Positions 44,806 to 53,106 of a stretch of 64,000 bases of DNA are shown piece after piece. Both the position numbers and the translations under genes were made by a program. The notes beneath the pieces were generated by a model, which saw only the letters and a program-made list of their open reading frames with translations, ran no database searches and was not told the DNA's origin. Within the stretch, counting starts at the first letter, position 1, and every line of letters begins with the position of its first letter. The stretch comes from Accumulibacter appositus (GTDB lineage Bacteria; Pseudomonadota; Gammaproteobacteria; Burkholderiales; Rhodocyclaceae): NCBI RefSeq assembly GCF_035440685.1, contig NZ_DAORMW010000007.1. The stretch is one strand, 5' to 3'.

Positions 44806-45691
44806 GCCGTATTCCACTCGGCGCACGACGCGCCATTCTCTCAAGCTGCGCCTTGACCAGCATGATCGTCAAGCGCTGCAAAGGGTTCCGGTAGCCAAAC
44901 GGACGCCAGGTCCGGACCAGGCGCATGCGATACGCATCAAATTGACTGGCCCAGGGAGCGAATCTCACGCCACCACGGCCAAGCAGCAGCTTGAGAACTT
45001 CAATACCCGCAACGCCGGCGCAGAGTTGGCAAGCTGCAACGCTGGATGGCCCGCGGCGTTCAGCCAGATTGATGCGCTCCTCGTCGGCGACATAACCACG
45101 CTGCAGCATCGCCGGCGACAGGCCAACAAGGAAGCGGATCGACATTTCGAGTTCGTCGCAGTCATCCCATCCGAAATACTGCTCGAATGGCATCCCCCCC
45201 GAGCCGAAGGTCACCATGGCGCACCCCAAGCCCAACGGGGCCGCCGTAACCACTGGAATCCCTTTCCGCGCGCAGGCGGCAAAGGTCAACCGACGGGCCG
45301 AAAAAGCGAAAAAGTCCAAGCCATCGACGTAGACATCTACGTCTTCCAGAAAGGCATCGACACACTCTGCCTGGATGCCTCCAGGGTAGGTGGACAAATC
45401 GACCTCGGGGTTGATGCTGCGGACGTGGCTCGCCATCACGTCGATCTTTGAGCTCTTCAGCGTAGCCATCGTCGCGCCGACCTGCCGATTGAAATTCGCG
45501 ATCTCGAAAACATCGAAATCGGCAATCGAAAAACGACCGACCCCAAGGCGCGCCAGCGTCAAAAGGTGAACACCGCCGACTCCGCCCAGGCCACCGATGG
45601 CGACGCGCGACCGACGCAAGGTTGCCTGCTCGGCTTCGGTGACCCAGCCGATATTTCGCGAAAAGGCTTCGTGGTAGTCGAAGGTGCCCAT
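44795..45691 (-). CDS. ThiF/MoeB/E1-like adenylyltransferase
   Basis: 298-aa Rossmann-fold protein. RVAIGGLGGVGGVHLLTLARLGVGRFSIADFDVFEIANFNRQ is the nucleotide-binding motif and adjacent Arg-finger region of ThiF/MoeB/UBA1 enzymes. DVYVDGLDFFAFSARRLTFAACARKGIPVVTAAPLGLGCAM matches the following E1 strand-helix part. A late SSVAACQLCAG contains two cysteines that could be catalytic or metal ligands; a full CxxC zinc pair set is not obvious. No ThiS/MoaD-like partner is nearby. Begins MGTFDYHEAFSRNIGWVTEAEQATLRRSRVAI at ATG 45691. Confidence 0.83.
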   Translation of the reverse strand: MGTFDYHEAFSRNIGWVTEAEQATLRRSRVAIGGLGGVGGVHLLTLARLGVGRFSIADFDVFEIANFNRQVGATMATLKSSKIDVMASHVRSINPEVDLSTYPGGIQAECVDAFLEDVDVYVDGLDFFAFSARRLTFAACARKGIPVVTAAPLGLGCAMVTFGSGGMPFEQYFGWDDCDELEMSIRFLVGLSPAMLQRGYVADEERINLAERRGPSSVAACQLCAGVAGIEVLKLLLGRGGVRFAPWASQFDAYRMRLVRTWRPFGYRNPLQRLTIMLVKAQLERMARRAPSGIRHEP

Positions 45692-46332
45692 GCTCTCTCT
45701 AAATTACGGCAGTTATTCTTAGCATCGTACCTTACCTGAAGCACGCTCCCGCGCCAATGCCCCGCTTCTCGATCGCGGCCTTGCGCATGCACCTACCTGT
45801 CAGCCAGTGCGAGCAACCCAGGAACGTCCGCTTGACGGGCCCGAAGCATTAGAGAACTGGCTCGCAGGCTCGTAGCGCGTCGCGTTGGCCGGTCGATCGT
45901 TGACGCGCCGCCGCTGAATACGTGATCATCAACGACTCTTGCCGCTATCCGAGTTCTTCACTGCGGTCAGGAACTAGTCTGGCAGTGCTCTGGGAAGATC
46001 GTCCGCAAATCGCAAACGGCTTTTCACCAGCCGTTCCCGAAGCGACAAAAGACCGGACAGCATTGGCTACCCGGCGAACTCGCCTGATCACCGCTTGACC
46101 GACGGGAACATTGGTCAGCGCGGCATTTGCCGCCACAACGCTTCAAGCTAAGAGGCCAGGGAAATGACCCTTTTAACATGGACAGCGCGGCCGCTGACGC
46201 ACGCCGGCCGGCGGCCGCCAAGCACCGCCTGCAACGACCGCTGCATGTTTAGACAGGCGCGGACTTACCCGGGGGAACCATCGTGGCATCACCTGCCCAA
46301 GTCCGCCGACAATAGCCAATATAGATAAGCGC
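45692..46332. other. 640-bp gap without a recognisable gene
   Basis: Separates the divergent ThiF-like and glycosyltransferase genes and should carry both promoters. Short open frames exist but none shows a motif, a ribosome site or neighbour coupling. No tRNA-like T-loop, tandem repeat or terminator was seen. Possibly decayed sequence. Confidence 0.4.
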
Positions 46333-47526
46333 ATGCGCATCCTGTTTGTCGCCGAGGCGGTCACTCTGGCACATGTGGCTCGACCCCTTGTTCTGGCTCA
46401 GGCGCTTCCTCCCGAGACCCATGAGGTTCATTTTGCATGCCCGACAGGGGAGCTGCGCTGGCTCAAAGGCCTGCCCCTAAGGCACTGGCCGCTGAACTGC
46501 ATCTCCAGTGCGCGTTTCCTCGGGGCACTTGCCCACGGAGCCCCACCGTACGACCTGAGCACTTTACACGGCTATGTGGAGCAGGATCTCGACATCCTGG
46601 ATGCGGTCAAACCGGACCTGGTGGTCGGGGACTTCCGTCTCTCCCTGCCGGTAAGCGCCGGCTTGCGCAAGATCCCGCACGTGAATATCTGTAATGCGTA
46701 CTGGAGTCCCTACTGCTCCGATACCCGGTACCCGCTGCCCGACCACCCCGCCATCCGGTTTCTTGGCTTGGGTGTGGTCTCCGCGGCGTTTCGACTCATG
46801 GCGCCGGCATTGCTCGCCCAACACAGCCGCGTTTACAACAAACTGCGGCGCGCCTACGGCCAACCCCCACTGGCTGATCTGCGCCACCTCTACAGCCAGG
46901 GCGATCATGTGCTCTACGCGGATGTCCCGAGCCTCGCGCCCCTGCTCGCCATGCCTGAAAACCATCACTTCATCGGGCCGATCCTGTGGTCGCCAAACCT
47001 TGCATTGCCGGACTGGTGGCACCAGGATCACGAAGAGTGTCTGTACATCACTTTCGGCTCCTCAGGCGCAGCGTCGCTGCTGCCGTCGCTGCTCAGAACA
47101 TTGGCGGACCTTCCTTTGCAGCTCCTGGTGGCCACCGGCGGACGTGTCGACCTGCCGAGGCTCACGGCAAATATCCGCAGCGCCGACTACCTGCCCGGCG
47201 TCGAGGCATGCCGGCGTGCCCGACTGGTCATCTGCAACGGTGGCAGTCCAACCGTCTACCAGGCCCTGTCGCAGGGCACCCCGGTCCTTGGAATCCCCTC
47301 CAACATGGACCAGTTCCTCAATATGCAGTGGGTGGAGCGCGCCCAGGCGGGCCGCCTGGTTCGCACTCAGCATATGCAGCCCGAACGGCTGCGCGCGGTG
47401 GTGGATGACTTGCTCAATGAGCCCCGCTATAGCGATAATGCGCGACGCTTGGCCAATGAAATTTCCCGACACCCATCCGGACCCTTGTTTTGCCATTTCG
47501 TCGAGAAATGTTCAGCGAGCGCCTGA
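46333..47526 (+). CDS. GT1-family (MGT/YjiC-like) glycosyltransferase
   Basis: 397-aa GT-B fold enzyme. N-terminal MRILFVAEAVTLAHVARPLVLAQALPPETHEVHFAC is the acceptor-domain opening. In the C-terminal half, LYITFGSSGAASLLPSLLRTLADLPLQLLVATGG and ADYLPGVEACRRARLVICNGGSPTVYQALSQGTPVLGIPSNMDQFLNM form the nucleotide-sugar site (the HGG of plant and macrolide enzymes is NGG here). It would transfer a sugar to a small lipid or natural-product acceptor. Standing alone next to the ThiF-nitroreductase pair, it may belong to the same accessory region. Confidence 0.87.
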   Translation: MRILFVAEAVTLAHVARPLVLAQALPPETHEVHFACPTGELRWLKGLPLRHWPLNCISSARFLGALAHGAPPYDLSTLHGYVEQDLDILDAVKPDLVVGDFRLSLPVSAGLRKIPHVNICNAYWSPYCSDTRYPLPDHPAIRFLGLGVVSAAFRLMAPALLAQHSRVYNKLRRAYGQPPLADLRHLYSQGDHVLYADVPSLAPLLAMPENHHFIGPILWSPNLALPDWWHQDHEECLYITFGSSGAASLLPSLLRTLADLPLQLLVATGGRVDLPRLTANIRSADYLPGVEACRRARLVICNGGSPTVYQALSQGTPVLGIPSNMDQFLNMQWVERAQAGRLVRTQHMQPERLRAVVDDLLNEPRYSDNARRLANEISRHPSGPLFCHFVEKCSASA

Positions 47527-47866
47527 GGCTCTGCTGCCATCCAAGCAGAGGACAAGCAGTCGCTTGTCAGGGCGTTCGCTGCTGTACCGAAAGAGCCGCG
47601 CGAACCGACACACTGAGACGGCCTGCTACCTGGCACCCCAGCGCTGCGATTTGTGCCGCGCGGAGTGTCGGAATTCTTTACAGCCATGTCGGTGAAAACC
47701 TTTTTTTTTCGGCCGTTTTTTTTGTAAGCACCTGTTTTAAAACGCCACTAACTGACCTGGCACGCTTTTAGCTTTATAAGGATCAGATGGCTACAATGGA
47801 TTGCCATCGAGACGTTGTAGTGCCTCACCGTTTGCACTGGTCGCAACCTATTTTTGGAGAAGCAAC
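47527..47866. promoter_or_regulatory. AT-rich upstream region of the PEP-CTERM gene
   Basis: 340 bp with two long T tracts (47700-47709 and 47716-47723) in otherwise GC-rich DNA. They may terminate the glycosyltransferase transcript and/or act as an A/T-rich upstream region for activator or IHF binding. The sigma-54 site at 47758 is listed separately. No gene seen. Confidence 0.5.
47758..47774 (+). promoter_or_regulatory. Sigma-54 (RpoN) promoter of the PEP-CTERM gene
   Basis: TGGCACGCTTTTAGCTT: GG and GC are exactly 10 bases apart, and TGGCAC is a perfect -24 element; the -12 is TAGC instead of TTGC. Start of transcription near 47784, about 80 nt before the ATG. Confidence 0.7.
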
Positions 47867-48670
47867 ATGAAAAAAATTATTGGCACGGCGGCAGCCGCTC
47901 TTGCTCTGTCTATTGGCGGTTCAGCGAGCGCTGTGGAGATTGACCTGTTTGACACCCCTCAGGCATACCTCACGGATACCACCCTCATGGATGGCGGGCT
48001 GTTTTCGCAGATCGGCCCAATTGGTGCCGGCATCCTCGGCGGCTACCGTGACATCGGCGTCGAGCTCAAGATGAGCCCGGATCCGGCAAACCGGAACGCG
48101 TCGATCGGTGTTTCAGCCGGTTCATTGGCGTTCAGCACGTCGTCCCAGGCGGCAGGTACCGGGATGATTCGCTGGGATGGCTCGAAGGCGGCAACGAGCT
48201 TCGCCGATGCCGATGTCGACAAGACCGGTCTTGGTGGTCTGTCTCTCGGCAACCCCTTGATCACATCCTTCAAACTTAACATCGACTTCGCTGACGCCGG
48301 CTTCGACTTCGTGATCACGGCATGGACCGACGCCTTGAACTGGAGCAGCATCAATATTACCTCGCTGGCTCACCCGGTTCCTGGGATGTCCTTGATTCCC
48401 TTCATGGCCTTCCTTGACTGCGACAACATGGTCCCCGGCCCGACCACGACATGCGCTTCGGATGGAATGGGCGGCTGGAAGCCCGTTGATTTCATGAACC
48501 TCGGCGCCTTGCAGGCGGTCATCGATCCGAACGGCACCTTCAAAGCCCTCGACCTGACCATTGATGCCGTTACCACGGCGGTCCCGGAGCCGGGCTCGCT
48601 CGCACTCGCCGGTCTCGGTCTGATGGGTGTGGCCTTCAGCGGCACCCGCCGTCGTCGCAACGCCGGCTAA
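47867..48670 (+). CDS. PEP-CTERM sorted surface protein
   Basis: 267-aa exported protein. Signal peptide MKKIIGTAAAALALSIGGSASA (GGAGA upstream of ATG 47867), then a beta-rich, Asp/Gly-rich domain with a Cys pair (LDCDNM and TTTCASD). The C-terminal sorting signal is VPEPGSLALAGLGLMGVAF followed by RRRRN. The PEP-CTERM tail is cut by an exosortase (EpsH/XrtA) and such proteins end up in the extracellular matrix. No exosortase gene is in this window. Transcribed from a sigma-54 promoter. Confidence 0.92.
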   Translation: MKKIIGTAAAALALSIGGSASAVEIDLFDTPQAYLTDTTLMDGGLFSQIGPIGAGILGGYRDIGVELKMSPDPANRNASIGVSAGSLAFSTSSQAAGTGMIRWDGSKAATSFADADVDKTGLGGLSLGNPLITSFKLNIDFADAGFDFVITAWTDALNWSSINITSLAHPVPGMSLIPFMAFLDCDNMVPGPTTTCASDGMGGWKPVDFMNLGALQAVIDPNGTFKALDLTIDAVTTAVPEPGSLALAGLGLMGVAFSGTRRRRNAG

Positions 48671-48679
48671 GTAGCGACA

Positions 48680-48711
48680 CTGCTCGCCCCCGACGAAACG
48701 TCGGGCGAGCA
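48680..48711 (+). terminator. Hairpin after the PEP-CTERM gene
   Basis: CTGCTCGCCC(CC)GACG-AAA-CGTCGGGCGAGCAG: a stem of about 14 bp with a two-base bulge, 10 bp after the stop. No T-run, so more likely an mRNA-end stabiliser. Confidence 0.55.
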
Positions 48712-48819
48712 GGCCAATCAGGCAGGACCCTGTCTCCGATGGCGTCAGTTTCGAAAGGCATCCTTCGAAATGGTTTTTACGCCGGCTTCACATCCTGACC
48801 GTCTGGACGTAGTTAAGTC

Positions 48820-48856
48820 AAAAGCCCTCGGCACCCCTGGTGCAGGGGGCTTTTTT
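48820..48856 (+). terminator. Rho-independent terminator
   Basis: AAAAGCCC...GGGGGCTTTTTT with inner pairing GGCAC/GTGC, followed by six T. About 150 bp after the PEP-CTERM stop; the actual end of that transcript. Confidence 0.75.
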
Positions 48857-49709
48857 CTTGGCCGGCGTGCGGTGCCCACCCGTGCGGGCTTCATCCAGAC
48901 GGCTCTCAGGGCTCCTACAGGGTCGCGGCACAATCGCACTATACTGCCGAGAACACTCTGCCTGTGATACCGTCATCGGATGGCGGCTCACGATACGAAC
49001 CACCGCGGCAACGCGACAAGCAGCTCTCTTCCCGAATCCCGTGACCGATTCCAGCCGCTCAGGCTATCGAAAACGTTCTGATTGTGAAATCCTCGATTGA
49101 CAGCAGTTGTCAGAGCCGGTGATACTCGCACCGCAGTTGATGTAGCGCTGCACTGGCGCAAACTATCGGCAAGCCTCCTGTCCCGGTGAAGACCTGTGCG
49201 AAGTAGCACTTGCAGAAGTTGCCGTGAAAATCGCGTACGCGGCTCGCGAATCACTCTTCCCCCTTGCGGGAGAAGTACCAGGGCGGTGAGACGGGGAATT
49301 CAGAGAGCATGCTCCCTACCCCGTCGAACGATTCCGGCGCGCAAGCCGGAATGCGCACTGCAAGTGGAGGGGGACGGTCATGACTTTCATGATTTGGGAT
49401 GTCTGCCCGTGCCATGACCGATAGACGAACCTGTTCTTTAGCGTCCAAGCGCGGCAACAACGCTCGAAGCGACGTTGGCGGGTTGCCATGTCCTGTTGGC
49501 CTACGTCCAACGCCCCTTAGGGCCAAGGGCGTCAGCCACACGAATAGCCAACGGTAGCCGGCTGCACGTGGAAAATCGCCAGGTCATTCATTCGCGATAT
49601 GGTGGCCATTGGACCACGGCCTCTCTGCCGCAGCTGGCTACTCGCCAGGGAGGCTTTCCGTATCGGTAGCGCAAGCTGTCGGCGGCTGATCTGACTGAGG
49701 AGCAACCTG
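48857..49709. other. 850-bp gap with a long interspersed repeat, no clear gene
   Basis: No frame with a recognisable product. Contains the longest copy of the interspersed repeat (49224-49420) and an internal hairpin CCGGCGCGCAAGCCGG near 49334. GAGGAG just before 49710 is the ribosome site of the next gene. Likely decayed or element-derived sequence. Confidence 0.45.
49224..49420 (+). repeat. Interspersed composite repeat, long copy
   Basis: Opens with GTGAAAATCGCGTACGCGGC, then a TTCCCCCTTGCGGGAGAAG hairpin-like part, and ends with GGTCATGACTTTCATGAT...GCCATGACC (49376-49420). The same parts in the same order are found on the minus strand at 57012-57127, with a shorter middle. Confidence 0.6.
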
Positions 49710-50363
49710 ATGAAAACCAGTTACCTCGATTTCTTGCTGTGCGGCAGCGCGATCAGCGCGCTAATTGCCGGCGCGCTGGCTCTGGTCATGCTCCTATTGC
49801 CATTGTCGAACGCCTTGGCATCGGAGTACCACGTCATCATGGATTTCCTGCTGGCCCTGCTTTTCTACGGACTTCTCTCTGCGCTCGTCGTGCGTCTGCT
49901 GCTGAGACTTCGTCCGCTGGAGCCCGGTGAATACTCAATGGACTCGCCAGTCTTCACCTACTGGAAACTGCTGACCATTGTCTACAGGCTCGGGCAGGGT
50001 GCGCTCCTTCCCTTCACTCCGGTCTTCGTGAAGCCCGTCGTCGAGGCCCTTTTCGGCGCCCGGGTCGGCGCCAATGTGGCACTGGGAGGAACCATTGACG
50101 ATCCCTACATGGTGACCATTGGCGAAGGCGCCGTGCTGGGGCATGCCTCGCTCGTATCCGGAAACATGCTCCACGGCGGCAAGCTGACCTGCGGCCAAGT
50201 AAGGATCGGCGCCGGAGCCACCGTCGGCGTCAATTCGGTCATTCTTCCGAACTCAGAGCTGGGCGAAAACGTCACCCTGATGGGTGGTTCCTACGTGGTC
50301 CCAGGTACGAAGATCCCGGCGGGCGAAACCTGGCGAGGAAACCCTGCCCGCAAGTGGATGTGA
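49710..50363 (+). CDS. Membrane-anchored hexapeptide-repeat acyltransferase-like protein
   Basis: 217-aa protein with two N-terminal helices (SAISALIAGALALVMLLLP and VIMDFLLALLFYGLLSALVV), then a left-handed beta-helix of hexapeptide repeats: ARVGANVALGGTIDDPYMVTIGEGAVLGHASLVSGN to VRIGAGATVGVNSVILPNSELGENVTLMGG. The conserved acyl-acceptor His may be that of LGHASLVSG. Similar anchored hexapeptide proteins occur with exported-polymer or lipid genes. GAGGAG precedes ATG 49710. Followed by two ABC permeases. Confidence 0.75.
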   Translation: MKTSYLDFLLCGSAISALIAGALALVMLLLPLSNALASEYHVIMDFLLALLFYGLLSALVVRLLLRLRPLEPGEYSMDSPVFTYWKLLTIVYRLGQGALLPFTPVFVKPVVEALFGARVGANVALGGTIDDPYMVTIGEGAVLGHASLVSGNMLHGGKLTCGQVRIGAGATVGVNSVILPNSELGENVTLMGGSYVVPGTKIPAGETWRGNPARKWM

Positions 50364-50509
50364 TCGACTGAACGCCGCAGGGCGTACGGACGGTCCACCC
50401 GCCCTCCTGGCTTCGGGAATTCCCGTTTCAGCGCATGCTGTGCCAGAATGCGCTTTGTTTTTTTGCGGACGTGTCGACGACGGACAAGAGCGTCTCGGGA
50501 GGGTCTCAG

Positions 50510-51739
50510 GTGCAAGTCGCGTGGGCGGAGTTCACTAACGCCTTCAGGAATATTGTTCGCCAATATCGGCGAAGCCTGTTTGGCATCTCGGCTGTCGCAT
50601 TCGGCGTCGTCGCCATGCTGCTGACCGCCGGGTTCGTCGAGTGGATCTTCTGGGCCGCCCGCGAAGGCACCATTGAGGAAGGGCTTGGCCACATTCATAT
50701 CATGCAGCCCGGTTACCTGGCCAATGGACAGGCCGACCCCTACAAGTACCTGATGGAGGAGAAATCGGTACGGGTTTCCGGCATTGAGGAACTAACGGCG
50801 GTACGTACGGCGGCGCCAAGGATTGGCTTCGCCGGCCTGATCAGCCGCAACGAGACGACCCTTTCCTTCATCGGGGAGGGTGTCAGCCCGCAGCGGGAGC
50901 GTATCCTCAGCCCAAGCCTGCAGATCACCGAAGGCCAGAATCTTGCCCAAGACGAGAATAAGGGCATCTTGCTCGGCCGAGGCCTCGCGGAGAATCTCGG
51001 GGCCACCGTTGGGGACCAGGTGGTGTTGATGGCTACAACCCCTTCGGGCGGCTTCAACGCCGTGGAAGTGAACGTCCGAGGGCTATTCGGCACGGTCAGC
51101 AAGGCCTACGACGAGTCGGCTCTGCGCGTTCCCTTGCCGCTTGCCCAGCAGCTGCTCCGCGTTTCCGGTATCCACCTGTCAATCCTTGTCCTCGATGACA
51201 CGATGCGGACGAGCGACACCTTGAAGACGCTGCGCTCCGATTTCAAGGACACCGGATTCGAGTTCGTACCCTGGTACGACCTGGCCGATTTCTACAACAA
51301 GACGGTTGAACTGCTGTCGAAACAGGTTCTGGTAGTGGAAGCGATCATTGCTGCGGTCATCGTGCTCAGCATATCCAACACCATGACAATGGGTGTTCTG
51401 GAGCGCACATCAGAGATCGGCACCTGCCTGGCCATCGGTCGCCGCAGGCGCCAAATCCTGCGCCAGTTCATTTATGAAGGCCTGACCATCGGCCTGATTG
51501 GCGGCGCACTTGGAGTGCTTCTCGGCTGGATGCTTGCTACCGCGATTTCCACGATTGGCATCCCCATGCCGCCACCGCCTGGCATGTCCGATGGCTACAC
51601 CGGGGAGATCATGCTGACCTCCCAACTCGCCGTCGAAGCCTTCCTTCTGGCGCTGGGAACGACCTTGCTGGCGAGCGTCTACCCGGCCTGGCGAGCATCG
51701 CGCATGGAGATCGTCGATGCCTTGCGGCATCATCATTAG
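50510..51739 (+). CDS. FtsX/LolE-type ABC transporter permease (first of pair)
   Basis: 409-aa permease from GTG 50510 (GGGAGGG seven bases upstream); ATG 50435 is in frame but lacks signals. Topology as MacB/LolE: helix 1 SLFGISAVAFGVVAMLLTAGFVEWIF, periplasmic domain about 50-270, then three helices with SNTMTMGVLERTSEIGTCLAIGRRRRQILRQFIYEG, the coupling helix region. The loop GIPMPPPPGMSDGY is shared with the next gene, showing the two are related paralogs. No ATPase gene is adjacent. Confidence 0.88.
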   Translation: MQVAWAEFTNAFRNIVRQYRRSLFGISAVAFGVVAMLLTAGFVEWIFWAAREGTIEEGLGHIHIMQPGYLANGQADPYKYLMEEKSVRVSGIEELTAVRTAAPRIGFAGLISRNETTLSFIGEGVSPQRERILSPSLQITEGQNLAQDENKGILLGRGLAENLGATVGDQVVLMATTPSGGFNAVEVNVRGLFGTVSKAYDESALRVPLPLAQQLLRVSGIHLSILVLDDTMRTSDTLKTLRSDFKDTGFEFVPWYDLADFYNKTVELLSKQVLVVEAIIAAVIVLSISNTMTMGVLERTSEIGTCLAIGRRRRQILRQFIYEGLTIGLIGGALGVLLGWMLATAISTIGIPMPPPPGMSDGYTGEIMLTSQLAVEAFLLALGTTLLASVYPAWRASRMEIVDALRHHH

Positions 51740-51772
51740 TAACCACCATACCTACACGCCCCCATCAAAGAC

Positions 51773-52984
51773 ATGCTAAAGCTTGCGCTACGCAACATCC
51801 TGCGCCACATCGTCAGGACCGCAATGACTCTGGCGGTAATCATCTTTGGAGTCGCCAGTCTGATCCTGAGTGGCGGCTTCGTGGAGGACATGTTCTTTCA
51901 GTTGGGCGAGTCTATCATTCGCTCTCAATCCGGCCATTTGCAGGTTCAGAAGGCCGGATTTTTTGCCCGTGGCGGGCGCAGTCCGCACCAGTACCTTATC
52001 GATCAGCCGGACGCCTTGCGAGAAGCAATCGCGCAACTGCCACAAATTGATGACGCCATGCTGCGCATGAGTTTTTCTGGACTCCTCAGCAATGGCAGAA
52101 GTGACTGGCCAATCATGGGCGAAGGCATCGAGCCGGATAAGGAAGCGCGACTGGGAACGCACCTCAGGATCACCGCTGGCCGTCAACTCGTCTCGACAGA
52201 CACCAACGGCATCCTCCTCGGAGACGGTGTGGCACGCACCCTGAAACTCAAGCCGGCAGACACCGTGACCTTGCTGGTCACCACGGCCGAAGGCGCACTG
52301 AATACACGAGAACTCGAGGTGGTTGGCATCTTCCAGAGTTTCTCCAAGGAATTCGACGCGCGCGCGGTGCGCATCCCGTTGGCGGCTGCACAGGAATTGG
52401 TAAGCAGCCCAAGCGCCAATACCGTGGTCATCGCGCTGAAAAACACGCCTGACACGGAAAGTGTCGCCGCTTCACTGCAAGCCAGGCTCGACGGAAACGT
52501 CCTGGAGGTCAAGACTTGGCAGGAGCTTAACGACTTCTACGCCAATACGGTTGCGCTGTACGAACGCCAGTTTGGCGTGCTGCAGGGGATCATTCTGGTG
52601 ATGGTGCTGTTGAGCGTTGGCAACAGCGTGAATATGAGTGTTTTCGAGCGTATCGGCGAGTTCGGCACGATGATGGCCCTCGGCAATAACCGGCTCCAGA
52701 TATTCAAGCTGGTGGTGATCGAAAACCTCGTCCTGGGCACTATTGGCGCCTTTGCCGGCGTTGTCGTCGGAACGGCACTGGCGCTGGCCATTTCGGCAAT
52801 CGGGATCCCCATGCCACCGCCTCCCAACGCCAACATTGGCTATACAGCGTTGATTCGGGTGGTACCGTCAGTCTTGCTATTGGCCTTTTTCGTTGGTCTG
52901 CTGGCGACGGTGGCGGCAGCGCTCTTTCCCGCCAGCCGCGTCGCCAGGACGCCGGTTGCCGAAGCGCTGCGCCAGAACTATTGA
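51773..52984 (+). CDS. FtsX/LolE-type ABC transporter permease (second of pair)
   Basis: 403-aa paralog of the preceding gene: one N-terminal helix (MTLAVIIFGVASLILSGGFVEDMFF), a periplasmic domain, then three helices with VGNSVNMSVFERIGEFGTMMALGNNRLQIFKLVV and the shared GIPMPPPPNANIGY loop. A heterodimeric permease like LolCE is likely. An ABC ATPase and an outer-membrane lipoprotein-sorting gene usually follow; here the next gene is an unrelated minus-strand esterase. Confidence 0.88.
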   Translation: MLKLALRNILRHIVRTAMTLAVIIFGVASLILSGGFVEDMFFQLGESIIRSQSGHLQVQKAGFFARGGRSPHQYLIDQPDALREAIAQLPQIDDAMLRMSFSGLLSNGRSDWPIMGEGIEPDKEARLGTHLRITAGRQLVSTDTNGILLGDGVARTLKLKPADTVTLLVTTAEGALNTRELEVVGIFQSFSKEFDARAVRIPLAAAQELVSSPSANTVVIALKNTPDTESVAASLQARLDGNVLEVKTWQELNDFYANTVALYERQFGVLQGIILVMVLLSVGNSVNMSVFERIGEFGTMMALGNNRLQIFKLVVIENLVLGTIGAFAGVVVGTALALAISAIGIPMPPPPNANIGYTALIRVVPSVLLLAFFVGLLATVAAALFPASRVARTPVAEALRQNY

Positions 52985-53106
52985 CGGGTCCCGCCAGGGC
53001 ACGAGTCGCCAGCCAGCCGCACAAGCCGCCCTGGCAGGACGGACAGACTCGGCGGGCAGCGCTGGCTCAGGTGCGTGTGTACGCTAACACGCGCGCGCTG
53101 CAGCCC

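Noticed and set aside
48840..49100. Plus-strand open frame in the gap after the PEP-CTERM gene
   Set aside because: It starts inside a terminator hairpin and has no motif or ribosome site.
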